Assembly: GCF_004912165.1 (NCBI RefSeq) | Contig: NZ_STGV01000003.1 | Coordinates: 310,001 to 374,000, forward strand | Origin: Peteryoungia ipomoeae | Lineage (GTDB): Bacteria; Pseudomonadota; Alphaproteobacteria; Rhizobiales; Rhizobiaceae | Reading direction: 5' to 3' | Length of the DNA stretch: 64,000 nt | Shown here: positions 53,237 to 62,891 of the stretch, piece by piece | Numbering within the stretch: position 1 is the first letter of the stretch | Layout of the letters: each line of letters opens with the position of its first letter | Notes under the pieces: generated by a model | Database searches by the model: none | What the model was told of the DNA's origin: nothing | The model's input: only the letters and a program-made list of their open reading frames with translations | Translations under genes and position numbers: made by a program

Positions 53237-53347
53237 AGACCTCAGAACCAGATATCGACGCCCAAAGCAACGCCTTCACCGGCATTCTCTAGCGCCTTCT
53301 CGAAATACGTCAACCGAACGACCGGCAGGCACTGATCCCCTGACCGA

Positions 53348-53545
53348 TCAGGACTGCTGGTCGTGCTTCTTCAATCGGTATTCGCCAGTCACCTCATCCT
53401 TGACCAATGTGCCGACAGCGTCGTTTTCCCGCTCCCGTTCTTCGGCACGGGACCTCGCCGCAAGCTTTTTAGCGTCCGCGACGAAGCGATTGTAGAGCAG
53501 CCAGGCGCCGCCGACGAGAAGTCCAAGAAATATCAGCTGCGCCAA
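53348..53545 (-). CDS. Small membrane protein of unknown function
   Basis: 65 residues. One N-terminal membrane helix (LIFLGLLVGGAWLLYNRF) is followed by a charged tail (AARSRAEERERENDAVGTLVKDEVTGEYRL). The C-terminal motif VKDEVTGEYR looks conserved. It lies between the S49 peptidase gene and the HWE kinase gene on the same strand and may be co-transcribed with the peptidase 31 bp upstream. Confidence 0.75.
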   Translation of the reverse strand: MAQLIFLGLLVGGAWLLYNRFVADAKKLAARSRAEERERENDAVGTLVKDEVTGEYRLKKHDQQS

Positions 53546-53576
53546 TCAGCCCTCCCTGAGGTCACATCCGCCCGGC

Positions 53577-54440
53577 TCAGAGGCCGTAGCGGCCCCACAT
53601 TGCCTTTTCTTCCAGCGTCTCGGCAAGGCCCGCGGCAGCCTGTGCAGCGATTTGATCTGCGCCCATGAGGCCGCCCACACCCGGAGTGCGGCGACCGAAG
53701 AGCCCCTTTGGCGCACCGATCAGTTCTATGCGGGCATCAGCCCCGTAACGGGTACGAACCTCGTCGCGCAGGTTTCCGAGACGATCGACCAGACCAAGCG
53801 CCAGTCCCTTCCGCCCTGTCCAGAACAGACCGGAAAACAGATCCGGATCATCCGCAAGGACCGTGCCGCGACGCGCCTTGACCATCTCGATGAAGATGTC
53901 ATGGATCTCCAGCTGCAGGGTTTTCAGATAGTCGATATCGCTTTGCTTTTCAGGCTGAAAGGGATCAAGGATCACCTTGTTTTCACCTGCCGTATAGACA
54001 CGGCGCTCGACGCCGATCTTCTTCAAAAGCTCCGGAAAGCCAAAACCGCCGGAGACCACGCCGATCGATCCGACGATTGAAGTCGCATCCGCGATAATCT
54101 CATCACCGGCAAGCGCGATCATGTAACCGCCGGACGCAGCCACATCTTCGACGAAGACGAGAACGCGCTTCTTCTTCTCCTCGGCAAGTGCCCGGATGCG
54201 GTCGAAGATCATGCGCGACTGAACCGGCGATCCGCCCGGCGAATTGATCGAGAGCGCCACGGCCGGGCTGTTTTTCATCGCAAAGGCCTTGTCGAGCTGC
54301 TGCGCAACGGAGGCCAGATTGAGCGTCGGGCGGAACTTCGAACCACCGCTCATGATGGGTCCGTGCAGGCGCACGACCGGGATGACTACGCCGTCCTTGC
54401 GAAAGCGTTGGGGAACCAGTCGCTTCAAAAACTCTGCCAT
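53577..54440 (-). CDS. S49-family peptidase (SohB/SppA type)
   Basis: 287 residues. SINSPGGSPVQSRMIFDRI and VEDVAASGGYMIALAGDEIIAD hold the ClpP-like fold with the nucleophile Ser in AASGGY. ATSIVGSIGVVSGG and FTWTG-like segments (LFWTGRKGLALGLVDRLG) are also typical, and the catalytic Lys lies in the later VKARR region. No clear membrane anchor, so it may be a soluble or peripheral signal-peptide peptidase. An alternative start at 54479 exists. Confidence 0.88.
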   Translation of the reverse strand: MAEFLKRLVPQRFRKDGVVIPVVRLHGPIMSGGSKFRPTLNLASVAQQLDKAFAMKNSPAVALSINSPGGSPVQSRMIFDRIRALAEEKKKRVLVFVEDVAASGGYMIALAGDEIIADATSIVGSIGVVSGGFGFPELLKKIGVERRVYTAGENKVILDPFQPEKQSDIDYLKTLQLEIHDIFIEMVKARRGTVLADDPDLFSGLFWTGRKGLALGLVDRLGNLRDEVRTRYGADARIELIGAPKGLFGRRTPGVGGLMGADQIAAQAAAGLAETLEEKAMWGRYGL

Positions 54441-54537
54441 TGCCGCAATACACTCCTCATCGCCGTTCAAAGCATTCAAGTGAGATGTAAGATGCCGGCG
54501 GGCAAACGCAATGGCGGTCCTGAAAAATTAAGGGAAA

Positions 54538-55317
54538 TCAACGCAAACGCGGATAGGCTTTGCGGCCATTGTTCAGGTCGTCGACCACTTTGGCGAAGGC
54601 GTGGCTACCGTCCTGATCATGCATCAGAAGGGGCGCGCGCATCTGCAGCCGCGCGCGCGAGCCCTTGATCGCGGTTACCAGAATGCGGGTCGCATTCTCG
54701 CCGGCGCGCGGATGGATGGCCGTGATCTCCAGGCCGCCGAACCGCTTGCCACAGGCGTCAATGATCTCGGCTATCGATTGCGGCCTTGCGATCAGCGACA
54801 GCTGTCCACCGGGCCTGGCGATGGCACCGGCAGTGCGGATCCAGCTCTCGAAGAGGTTCTCCGTCATCGCATGAGCTTCCGCCTTCAGGCTGTCCGGCGT
54901 CTTGCGGTCACCGGGATCGTTGAAGGGCGGGTTCATGATGACGTGATGGAAGCAATCGTCCAGAAGGCCCTGGGCGACCCGTGCCTTGCCGGTCAGGCTG
55001 ACATCCGCCTCCAGCACTTCGGCCCGCTTGCAAAGCGCTGCGTTTTCCGGCAGCGCCAGACTGCGTCTGGCAAAATCGACCATGTCGGGTGAGCGCTCGA
55101 CGAGCAGCACCTGAGCCTGCGGCAGCCGTGCAACCACCGCCAAGCCGGCAGCACCCGCCCCTGCCCCAAGATCGGCGATACGGATTGCCCTGTCATCCGC
55201 AACAAGAGATGCCAGAAGCATGGCATCCATGCCCGCGCGATGCCCGCGTCCGATCGGCTGAACCAGCCGGAAGGCGCCACGATGAAAGGCGTCGATGGTT
55301 TCCCTATCCGTCCCCAC
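54538..55317 (-). CDS. tRNA1(Val) adenine-N6-methyltransferase-like protein
   Basis: 259 residues. Rossmann methyltransferase motif I is IADLGAGAGAAGLAVVAR. VIMNPPFNDP is the NPPF motif of N6-adenine methyltransferases. The first 35 residues (FRLVQPIGRGHRAGMDAMLLAS) match the TrmN6/YfiC family, which methylates A37 of tRNA1(Val). Substrate not proven here. Confidence 0.88.
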   Translation of the reverse strand: MGTDRETIDAFHRGAFRLVQPIGRGHRAGMDAMLLASLVADDRAIRIADLGAGAGAAGLAVVARLPQAQVLLVERSPDMVDFARRSLALPENAALCKRAEVLEADVSLTGKARVAQGLLDDCFHHVIMNPPFNDPGDRKTPDSLKAEAHAMTENLFESWIRTAGAIARPGGQLSLIARPQSIAEIIDACGKRFGGLEITAIHPRAGENATRILVTAIKGSRARLQMRAPLLMHDQDGSHAFAKVVDDLNNGRKAYPRLR

Positions 55318-55337
55318 GAGGATGGCTCCCCCGAAGT

Positions 55338-55568
55338 TCAGAGATCGTCGTTGCGCAGTTCGGCACCCAGTCCTGCATCGGTGAGGATGCGGCGGGCCTG
55401 ATCGACCTGATCTGAATCGACCAGCAGACGGCGCGGCAGCATGCCGAGCGAGCCTTCAAGCGCGCTCATGGATTGATCGGCCACCATGGAGGCGATCCCT
55501 GCATCCCGCATCAGGCTTTCGGCAAAGGACATGAGAACTATATCGTTGCTGCGTATGATTTCGTGCAT
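55338..55568 (-). CDS. DUF2007 family protein
   Basis: 76 residues from the ATG at 55568. MHEIIRSNDIVLMSFAESLMRDAGIASMVADQSMSALEGS and RRLLVDSDQVDQARRIL match the small DUF2007 proteins that fold like a PII-type sensor. The function is unknown. It is upstream of the tRNA methyltransferase gene on the same strand and divergent from ispB, with about 100 bp between. Confidence 0.85.
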   Translation of the reverse strand: MHEIIRSNDIVLMSFAESLMRDAGIASMVADQSMSALEGSLGMLPRRLLVDSDQVDQARRILTDAGLGAELRNDDL

Positions 55569-55674
55569 ATCAGGCCGAAAACCCCTTTGGCCGCGATGGC
55601 GGGACAATTCGCCCCTTGCCGTTGCGGTCTTGGCTTTTTATGGTCGGACACATTTCGAACAGGAGTCCGGTGCG

Positions 55675-56691
55675 TTGGGCGTAGTCATACCGCTTGAAGA
55701 CAACAAAAACAAACAGGCATCCATCAAGCCATTGGTGGACCTGACAAAGAGCGGCATGGAGCGCGTCAACCAGCTGATCCTGTCCAAGGCCGGCTCCGAT
55801 GTGCAGATGATCCCGGAGGTTGCCAATCACCTCATTTCCTCCGGCGGCAAGCGGCTGCGCCCAATGCTGACTTTGGCAACCGCTGCCATGTTCGGCTATG
55901 AGGGCGATCACCATATCAAGCTCGCGACCTCGGTCGAGTTCATGCATACGGCAACCCTCCTGCATGACGACGTGGTGGATGAAAGCGACCTGCGCCGCGG
56001 CAAGTCGACGGCGCGGACCATCTGGGGCAACCAGGCGAGCGTGCTGGTCGGCGATTTCCTGCTCGGCCAGGCCTTCCGCATGATGGTGGAAGTGGGCTCG
56101 CTCGACGCGCTCGATGTTCTCTCGACCGCGGCCTGCGTGATTGCCGAAGGCGAAGTGCTGCAGCTTTCCGTCGCCAAGAACATGGAAACCACCGAGGACG
56201 ATTACCTTGCCGTGATCCGCGCCAAGACTGCCGCTCTCTTTGCAGCGGCCGCCGAAGTTGGCCCGATCGTCGCCAAGACCGACAAGGCCACCCGCAGCGC
56301 GCTGAAATCCTACGGCATGAACCTGGGTCTTGCCTTCCAGCTGGTCGACGATGTGCTGGATTACGGTGGCAAGTCGGCCGAAACCGGCAAGAATGTCGGT
56401 GACGATTTCCGCGAGGGCAAGATCACGCTGCCGGTCATTCTGTCCTACCGCCGCGGCACGGCGGAGGAACGCGAGTTCTGGAAACAGTCCATTGAAGGCG
56501 GCCAGAGCGACGACGAGCGGCTGGAACGCGCGCTTTCGCTGATTGCCAAATATGGCGCATTGAATGACACGATCCAGCGGGCGCAGCACTACGGCACGAT
56601 TGCGCGCGACGCCCTTGCGCCACTGCCTGACACGGCTTGGAAACATGCGTTGAACGACGTGATCGACTTCTGCATTTCCCGAGTGAATTGA
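55675..56691 (+). CDS. ispB: All-trans polyprenyl diphosphate synthase (IspB type)
   Basis: 338 residues. SGGKRLRPMLTLATAAMFGY, LLHDDVVDESDLRRGKST (first DDxxD) and QLVDDVLDYGG (second Asp motif) are conserved. It makes the long prenyl chain of ubiquinone, which UbiA at 18.4 kb would transfer. The start is a TTG at 55675 with AGGAG upstream, giving the usual GVVIPLED N-terminus. The ATG at 55486 lies on the opposite-strand DUF2007 gene. Confidence 0.93.
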   Translation: MGVVIPLEDNKNKQASIKPLVDLTKSGMERVNQLILSKAGSDVQMIPEVANHLISSGGKRLRPMLTLATAAMFGYEGDHHIKLATSVEFMHTATLLHDDVVDESDLRRGKSTARTIWGNQASVLVGDFLLGQAFRMMVEVGSLDALDVLSTAACVIAEGEVLQLSVAKNMETTEDDYLAVIRAKTAALFAAAAEVGPIVAKTDKATRSALKSYGMNLGLAFQLVDDVLDYGGKSAETGKNVGDDFREGKITLPVILSYRRGTAEEREFWKQSIEGGQSDDERLERALSLIAKYGALNDTIQRAQHYGTIARDALAPLPDTAWKHALNDVIDFCISRVN

Positions 56692-56694
56692 CGC

Positions 56695-56740
56695 GAGAAT
56701 GGCGATTGCCTTGTAAGGCTGCTTCAAAAAAGCCATTCTC
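56695..56740. promoter_or_regulatory. Hairpin between ispB and the TPR gene
   Basis: GAGAATGGC (56695-56703) and GCCATTCTC (56732-56740) form a 9-bp stem. Inside is a second small hairpin GCCTT-GT-AAGGC (56708-56719). There is no T-run. It may be an mRNA-stabilising element or a weak terminator. Confidence 0.4.
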
Positions 56741-56811
56741 TAATGAATCACTGTTGCGCATACGCGCGCGCGATGCACGCGCTCGCCCTCGGTTCTGAAA
56801 GGCCAAATTCA

Positions 56812-58623
56812 ATGCGGCAAAGTCTCGTCTCTCGTATCCTGGCCAGTACGGCCCTTGTTCTTCTGCTGGGTACGGCACAGACCTCCGTCGCCTTTGCGAC
56901 CGAGACTGCAAAGGCACAGGAAGCGGAAACACTTGATCTTGCCCAGGTCGATTCCTTTGCCGGCGCCTATCTTGCTGCTCGCACGGCGGAAGCGGACCGT
57001 GACTACGACAATGCGGTTCGCTTCTATCAGAAGGCGCTCGAGCTTGCGCCGAACGAACTGGAACTGCAGCAGCGGCTGATGATCACGCTCCTGATGAACG
57101 GCCAATTCGATGAGGGCGCAGCCCTTGCCAAGACGCTTGAAAACGACAAGTCCGTCGAGCGCGTGACCAGCGTGACCCTCGCCTTCAAGGCGATCCGCGA
57201 CGGCGACTTCGAGGCTGCGGCCAAGGTTCTGAACTACAAGGGTCCGAACGACCTCGACAGATTGATGAACCAGCTTCTGATCGCCTGGTCGACATTTGGC
57301 GACGGCGACGAGACGAAGGCCATGGACATGGTCAAGAAACTCGATGGGCCAGGCTGGTACGGCATTTTCCGCAACTATAATCTCGGCGTCATGGCAGCGG
57401 CAGCCGGCGACGTGGACGCTGCCCGCCCGGCACTGACCGAAGCGATCACCGATCGCAACGGTGGCGCAACGGCCCCGGATACGTTTGCCCGCGCCGTCAT
57501 TGCGCTTGCGACGCTGGAAGCACGCGCCGGCAACAAGCAAAAGGCACTCGATGCGCTTTCGGCCGGCGACGAGATGATCAGCAATTACGCTCCCTTCAAT
57601 GCCCTGCGCGACAGGATCGAGAAGGACGAGGAGGTTCTGCCGACCGTTGAAATGGCAGCGCAGGGTGCCGCAGGTGTCCTGTTTTCCATTGGCGGCGCGC
57701 TGAACCGCGATGGCGCCGAAGACACCGTGATGATGTACCTGCAGCTGTCACGCGCGCTGGACAAGGATGCTGCCGACACGCTGATCCTGCTCGGCGGCAT
57801 TGCCGAGAAAGCGGAACAGCAGGACAAGGCGATCGCCTATTATCGCCAGGTACCGGAAGGTTCGCCGATGCGGCGCATTTCCGAATTGCAGCTTGGTCTG
57901 ACCCTTGCCCAGACGGACAAGGTTGACGAGGCGCGCAAGCATCTGCAGGCCTTGATCGCCTCTGATCCGAATGATGTGCGAAGCTACCTTGCCTATGGCA
58001 GCGTGCTCTCGGACGCCAAGGACTACAAGGCCATGGCAGAGAACTATGATCGCGCCATCGAGATCATCGGCCCGCGGCCTCAGCGCAATCACTGGTCGGT
58101 CTTCTTCCAGCGCGGTATTGCCTATGAACGCCTGAAGCAGTGGGAAAAGGCCGAGCCGAACTTCAACAAGGCTCTGGAGCTCAATCCCGAACAGCCGCAG
58201 GTTCTGAACTATCTCGGCTATTCCTGGGTCGACATGAACCGCAATCTCCAGGAAGGCCTGGAGATGATCAAGAAGGCTGTCGAACTGCGTCCTGACGATG
58301 GCTACATCGTCGATTCGCTCGGCTGGGCCTATTATCGTCTGGGTCGGTTCGAGGAGGCCGTCGTCGAGCTGGAGCGTGCCATCGAGCTTCGCGCGGGCGA
58401 TGCCACCATCAACGATCACCTCGGCGATGCCTATTGGCGCGTTGGCCGCAAGCTGGAAGCGACCTATCAGTGGAAGCGGGCGCTTGCCTCCGAGCCTGAA
58501 GAAACCGAGATCCCGAAGATCCAGGCGAAGATCGACAAGGGCCTGCCGGAAATCGAGGCCGATGCGGCCAAGGTTGATGCAAAGCCTGCAGCAGAACCCA
58601 AGAAAGACGACAAGAAGACGTAA
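56812..58623 (+). CDS. TPR-repeat protein with signal peptide
   Basis: 603 residues. A signal peptide (MRQSLVSRILASTALVLLLG...AFA) starts at 56812. TPR units are visible from about 55 onward (RDYDNAVRFYQKALELAPNELELQQRL, WEKAEPNFNKALELNPEQPQVLNYLGYSW, RFEEAVVELERAIELRAGDATINDHLGDAYW). The C-terminus is Lys/Asp-rich. It is periplasmic or outer-membrane associated, and TPR proteins usually assemble complexes. It lies five bases upstream of ispE. Confidence 0.9.
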   Translation: MRQSLVSRILASTALVLLLGTAQTSVAFATETAKAQEAETLDLAQVDSFAGAYLAARTAEADRDYDNAVRFYQKALELAPNELELQQRLMITLLMNGQFDEGAALAKTLENDKSVERVTSVTLAFKAIRDGDFEAAAKVLNYKGPNDLDRLMNQLLIAWSTFGDGDETKAMDMVKKLDGPGWYGIFRNYNLGVMAAAAGDVDAARPALTEAITDRNGGATAPDTFARAVIALATLEARAGNKQKALDALSAGDEMISNYAPFNALRDRIEKDEEVLPTVEMAAQGAAGVLFSIGGALNRDGAEDTVMMYLQLSRALDKDAADTLILLGGIAEKAEQQDKAIAYYRQVPEGSPMRRISELQLGLTLAQTDKVDEARKHLQALIASDPNDVRSYLAYGSVLSDAKDYKAMAENYDRAIEIIGPRPQRNHWSVFFQRGIAYERLKQWEKAEPNFNKALELNPEQPQVLNYLGYSWVDMNRNLQEGLEMIKKAVELRPDDGYIVDSLGWAYYRLGRFEEAVVELERAIELRAGDATINDHLGDAYWRVGRKLEATYQWKRALASEPEETEIPKIQAKIDKGLPEIEADAAKVDAKPAAEPKKDDKKT

Positions 58624-58628
58624 ATCTC

Positions 58629-59546
58629 ATGTCGCTCAATGGGCCAGACACGATGGCGCGCGTCGAGGAAATCGCGCGCGCCAAGATCAATCTCGCACTG
58701 CATGTGACGGGCCGGCGCGCGGATGGTTATCACCTCCTCGACAGCCTCGTGACATTTGCCGAAGATGGCGACGAACTTCGGTTCGAGGTGGCGGAGACCG
58801 ACAGCCTGACGCTGGGCGGTGCCTTTGCCCAAAGCCTTGGTACTGTGCCCCCCGACGACAACCTCGTGATCAAGGCGCGCGACCGCCTGCGGGCGCTGGT
58901 TGGAGCATCGGGGCAGAAGACGACGCCGGTTGCCATTCGCCTCGAAAAGACACTGCCGGTGGCGGCAGGCATTGGTGGCGGGTCGGCGGATGCCGCGGCC
59001 ACGCTGCGCGGCCTTTTGAGGCTATGGCAATGCGATGTGCCACCGGCTTCGCTTCAGACGCTGGCGCTGGCGCTCGGGGCTGATGTTCCGATGTGCCTGA
59101 TGTCAAAGCCATTGCGGGCTGAAGGCATTGGCGAAACCTTGGCGCCCGTCGCCCTGCCCTCCTATCCGATGGTACTCGTCAACCCCTTGCAGCCTGTCTC
59201 CACCCCGGAGATCTTTCAGAACCTTGAACGGCGCGACAATCCGCCCATTGGGCCATTGCCGGAAAGCCCAGATGCGAATGCCTGGCTGCAGAGCTTCGCC
59301 GGCCTTCGCAATGATCTGCAGCCGCCGGCCGAAGCGCTGGTGCCGGAAATCGCTGAAACCTGCGGCCTTCTACGCGAGAGCCTGGCGCTTTTTTCCGGCA
59401 TGTCCGGATCCGGCGCCACTTGCTTTGGCCTTTACGAAAGCGAACGCGCGGCGATGCGAGCCGCACTGGCGCTATCGGCCTATCGACCGCAATGGTATGT
59501 ACTGTTGACCCACACGGTTGCCGCTGGAGACGGAGATGTGCCATGA
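58629..59546 (+). CDS. ispE: 4-diphosphocytidyl-2-C-methyl-D-erythritol kinase
   Basis: 305 residues of the GHMP kinase family. ARAKINLALHVTGRRADGYHLLDSLV is the N-terminal block. LPVAAGIGGGSADAAATLRGLL is the ATP loop, and SGMSGSGATCFGLY is the third motif. It acts in the MEP pathway that supplies IPP for ubiquinone chains. Its stop overlaps the moaB ATG (ATGA). Confidence 0.96.
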   Translation: MSLNGPDTMARVEEIARAKINLALHVTGRRADGYHLLDSLVTFAEDGDELRFEVAETDSLTLGGAFAQSLGTVPPDDNLVIKARDRLRALVGASGQKTTPVAIRLEKTLPVAAGIGGGSADAAATLRGLLRLWQCDVPPASLQTLALALGADVPMCLMSKPLRAEGIGETLAPVALPSYPMVLVNPLQPVSTPEIFQNLERRDNPPIGPLPESPDANAWLQSFAGLRNDLQPPAEALVPEIAETCGLLRESLALFSGMSGSGATCFGLYESERAAMRAALALSAYRPQWYVLLTHTVAAGDGDVP

Positions 59547-60094
59547 GCCGGATTGACGAAAGCCGCCCCTTCCTGCCCGTCGGCATCGCGGTTCTGACCG
59601 TCTCAGATACCCGCAGCCTTGCCGATGACCGGTCCGGCGATACGCTGGTTCAACGCATTGAAGATGCCGGCCATCGGCTCGCGGCCCGCGCCATCGTTAC
59701 CGACGACACGGCGCTGATCCGTGCGCAGGTCGAGGCCTGGACCAAGGATGACACCATCGACGTTGTCATCACCACTGGTGGCACCGGCTTTACCGGGCGC
59801 GATGTGACACCCGAGGCGCTTGAACCGCTGTTTGAAAAACGCATGGATGGCTTTTCGGAAGTCTTTCATCGGATTTCCTACGACAAGATCGGCACCTCCA
59901 CGATCCAGTCGCGCGCGACGGGCGGCGTTGCCAATGCGACCTTTATCTTCGTGCTGCCCGGCTCACCCGGCGCCTGCAAGGACGCCTGGGACGGCATCCT
60001 GAAGGGGCAGCTCGACTACCGTCACATGCCCTGCAATTTCGTTGAGATTATGCCGCGGCTGGACGAACATCTGCGACGCGGCGCAACGCCTTAA
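59543..60094 (+). CDS. moaB: Molybdenum cofactor biosynthesis protein MoaB
   Basis: 183 residues. GIAVLTVSDTRSLADDRSGD, VITTGGTGFTGRDVTPEAL and FVLPGSPGACKDAWDGIL are the MoaB/MogA signature. It adenylates molybdopterin before metal insertion. The ATG at 59543 overlaps ispE; the earlier open frame is a shadow. It complements the modABC uptake system at 12-15 kb. Confidence 0.95.
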   Translation: MSRIDESRPFLPVGIAVLTVSDTRSLADDRSGDTLVQRIEDAGHRLAARAIVTDDTALIRAQVEAWTKDDTIDVVITTGGTGFTGRDVTPEALEPLFEKRMDGFSEVFHRISYDKIGTSTIQSRATGGVANATFIFVLPGSPGACKDAWDGILKGQLDYRHMPCNFVEIMPRLDEHLRRGATP

Positions 60095-60109
60095 ACCACC
60101 CGCGAGGGT

Positions 60110-60631
60110 TCAAGTCCGCACCTGACGCGCGACCCAGGACGGAATGATTTCACAGGCGAGCCGGCGCGGCTTTGCGACCTGCGTCAACTGCAGCAATTCA
60201 CCGCCACTGCTTGCCAGCCCCAAAGCCTGCCGCTTTGGCAGAAGAAGACCGTTTTCCAGAGGCGGCCGGCTGCGCGTGAGCCGCCGATAGAAGGGCAGCC
60301 GATAGGCTCGCGCCTCGGAAAACCGCGCAGGCTGGGCATTGAGCGCCATGTATTCCGCAATCTCCTCGATCCAGCCCGCGACAAACCGGGCACCGGGTTC
60401 GAGAAGCAAAAGCCATTCCCCACGGGCTTCGGCAATCACGGTGCGGATATCCCATTGCCGGTAATAACGGCAACCGGCCGCATCCGCGATGAAGGATGAG
60501 CCGTCCGATGCCTCATGATCAAGCACCACGACATCACTGATAACCCCTTCCACCGCACCGGCCACAAGGGCCGCGAGCGTCTGTGCAAGTTCCGGTTCGT
60601 GATCGCGGCATTCCATGATGACGGTGAGCAT
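60110..60631 (-). CDS. Glycosyltransferase family 2-like protein
   Basis: 173 residues. LTVIMECRDHEPELAQTLAALVAGAVEGVISDVVVLDHEASDGS is a family 2-like N-terminal half with the DGS acceptor-side motif. The rest is shorter than usual for the family. The protein may be a minimal or partial glycosyltransferase. No membrane segment. The start ATG overlaps no neighbour. It is convergent with moaB. Confidence 0.7.
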   Translation of the reverse strand: MLTVIMECRDHEPELAQTLAALVAGAVEGVISDVVVLDHEASDGSSFIADAAGCRYYRQWDIRTVIAEARGEWLLLLEPGARFVAGWIEEIAEYMALNAQPARFSEARAYRLPFYRRLTRSRPPLENGLLLPKRQALGLASSGGELLQLTQVAKPRRLACEIIPSWVARQVRT

Positions 60632-60759
60632 TGCCCATATCTAACGCATTGCACAAACTTTTGCCACAGGCAGAATCCTGAAGTTTGTTCTTGCATTGTT
60701 CTCATTTTTGCGGTAGGAAAATAGTCATTGAGCGGGCGCAGATCCCGCGAGGAGCCAAC

Positions 60760-61917
60760 ATGACCGAGCTGTCTCTTGCGAGCCAGGCTGCATTTCAGCC
60801 CGGCCATACGGCAGATATTGCCGATGCGATGATGAATGCCTCCGGCCTGCGGATCGAGATCGATCGTCGGCGTGGACGTGGTGCAGGCTTGAATCCGTCG
60901 GGGCGCTTTGAAGGCCAGGAGCGCGTGGCGTTCGATGACGGTTGGCAGACGCTCGAGGATATGCCGGCCTTCAAGACCGAGGTGCAGGTGGAAAAGCCGC
61001 GCACGGTCATCACCCGCAATGAGTCGCCCGACATTCCCTTCGATCGTTCCATCAACCCCTATCGGGGCTGCGAACACGGCTGCATCTATTGTTTCGCCCG
61101 CCCGACCCATAGCTATATGGGTCTGTCTGCCGGACTGGATTTTGAGGCGAAGCTGTTTGCCAAGCCCGATGCCGCAAGGCTGCTTGAGCGGGAACTGTCG
61201 AAGCCGGGTTACAAGGTGAAGCCGATTGCAATTGGCACTAACACCGACCCCTACCAGCCGATCGAGCGGGAATGGCGCATTATGCGACAACTGCTCGAAG
61301 TGCTGGACAAGGCCAACCACCCGATCGTCATCGTGACGAAGTCGGCGCTGATCCTGCGGGATATCGATATTCTGAAATCGATGGCAGCGCGGGGTCTGGT
61401 CAAAGTCGGGATTTCGGTAACGACGCTGGACCGCAAGCTTGCTCGAAGCATGGAACCGCGCGCCTCCACTCCAGCCAAGCGGCTTGAGGCAATCAAGGCA
61501 TTGTCGGAAGCCGGCATTCCGGTGGCCGTGATGATGGCGCCGGTCATTCCCGCGCTCAACGATCATGAAATCGAACGTGTGCTGGATTCCGGCAAGGCAG
61601 CGGGCGCCACTGAAGCGAGCTACGTGCTCCTGCGTCTGCCGCTTGAGGTCAGCCCGCTGTTTCGCGACTGGCTGCTGCAGCACTATCCGGATCGCTATCG
61701 CCACGTCATGTCGCTCGTGCGCTCCATGCGGGACGGCAAGGACTATGATGCCGAATTCGGCAAGCGGATGAAGGGAGCAGGTCCCTATGCCTGGCAGATC
61801 AGCCGCCGGTTCGAGATGGCCACCAAACGCCTTGGCCTGATGCGCCGCAGCCTGCATCTGCGCGAGGATCTCTTCGTCTCGCCGAACAGCGACGGGGTCC
61901 AACTGTCTCTGCTGTAG
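60760..61917 (+). CDS. PA0069-family radical SAM protein
   Basis: 385 residues. The [4Fe-4S] site is CEHGCIYCFARP (Cys-X3-Cys-X2-Cys). IGTNTDPYQPIE, VIVTKSALILRDIDIL and MMAPVIPALNDHEIE are typical of this family, whose members resemble spore photoproduct lyase in fold. No substrate known. GAGGAG lies ten bases before the ATG at 60760. Confidence 0.9.
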   Translation: MTELSLASQAAFQPGHTADIADAMMNASGLRIEIDRRRGRGAGLNPSGRFEGQERVAFDDGWQTLEDMPAFKTEVQVEKPRTVITRNESPDIPFDRSINPYRGCEHGCIYCFARPTHSYMGLSAGLDFEAKLFAKPDAARLLERELSKPGYKVKPIAIGTNTDPYQPIEREWRIMRQLLEVLDKANHPIVIVTKSALILRDIDILKSMAARGLVKVGISVTTLDRKLARSMEPRASTPAKRLEAIKALSEAGIPVAVMMAPVIPALNDHEIERVLDSGKAAGATEASYVLLRLPLEVSPLFRDWLLQHYPDRYRHVMSLVRSMRDGKDYDAEFGKRMKGAGPYAWQISRRFEMATKRLGLMRRSLHLREDLFVSPNSDGVQLSLL

Positions 61918-62049
61918 ATATTCATGAGCTTCCGGCGCGGTTGTCCGCCGCCTCGCGCCGGATGGTCCCTGGAGCCGCCCCCTTTCGCCTTCATCGCGAA
62001 TGGGACCGGGGACTTGCAGGAGGTCGGGTGCGCGTGCGATTTCTGCCGC

Positions 62050-62706
62050 ATGAAACGCCGCACGCCACCCGATTCTCCCGGCCTCTTTGCCGAGCTTCCG
62101 TTAATGCCGGACTTTTCTTTCGAGCTTCGGGCGCAGTTGCGCGGCACGTGGCCCGTGGCGGGAACCGATGAGGCCGGACGCGGTCCGCTTGCAGGGCCCG
62201 TTGTGGCCGCAGCCGTCGTCTTCGAGCCTGACCGGATCCCGGCCGGGCTCAACGATTCCAAGAAGCTGACCCTTCGCCAGCGTGAGGCGCTCTATGAAGA
62301 GATCCTGAGCATGGGGGAGGTTGCAATCGCCTCCTCCTCGCCGCGCAGCATCGATCGGATCGACATTCGCAAGGCAAGCCTTGATGCCATGCGCCGTGCC
62401 GTGGCGGGCCTGCCGGTTGCGGTGCGCCACGTGCTTGCTGATGGCCGCGATGTTCCGCCGGGGCTCGCCTGTAGCGGCGACGCCGTGGTGAAGGGGGATG
62501 CCCGCTCGGTCTCGATAGCGGCTGCCTCCATCATCGCCAAGGTGATGCGTGATCGCATGATGGCGCGCGCCGGTGTCGTCTATCCTGCCTATGGCTTTGA
62601 GATCCATGCCGGCTATGGAACCGAGAGGCATCGGAGCGCAATTGCCGTGCATGGCCCCTGCCCTCTTCACCGCATGAGTTTTGGCTCGCTCAAACTTTTT
62701 GCATAG
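62050..62706 (+). CDS. rnhB: Ribonuclease HII
   Basis: 218 residues. The catalytic residues are in [14 protein letters not shown] (Asp and Glu), ADGRDVPPG (Asp) and [21 protein letters not shown] (the last Asp). It removes single ribonucleotides and RNA primers from DNA. The start at 62050 gives the usual N-terminus; the open frame to 61924 is unlike the family. Confidence 0.93.
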   Translation: MKRRTPPDSPGLFAELPLMPDFSFELRAQLRGTWPVAGTDEAGRGPLAGPVVAAAVVFEPDRIPAGLNDSKKLTLRQREALYEEILSMGEVAIASSSPRSIDRIDIRKASLDAMRRAVAGLPVAVRHVLADGRDVPPGLACSGDAVVKGDARSVSIAAASIIAKVMRDRMMARAGVVYPAYGFEIHAGYGTERHRSAIAVHGPCPLHRMSFGSLKLFA

Positions 62707-62891
62707 ACCTGAGGCAACTCGGCCTCTCCGCTGCTTAAAGCGCCCCGCCGAAGCGGCCATCCGCCGCATCGGCCTACCGCTTGTCGGAAAATGGGCGCGC
62801 GCATCCACCAGCTAACCAAGCCAAAAAAATGCCCCGGTCGCGATACGACCGAGGCATTTCAAAACCAATTCTTGTTGCCTTAGGCGGCAGC
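62707..62891. other. Intergenic region between rnhB and atpF
   Basis: It holds the atpF terminator and otherwise only GC-rich sequence after rnhB. No ccrM-type methylase gene follows rnhB here, although that order is common in relatives. Confidence 0.4.
62822..62860 (-). terminator. Rho-independent terminator of the F0 ATP synthase operon
   Basis: The stem pairs AAATGCC...GGTCG (near 62828-62840) with CGACC...GGCATTT (near 62847-62859), with one mismatch. On the minus strand it is followed by seven T residues. It lies 32 bp after the atpF stop. Confidence 0.85.
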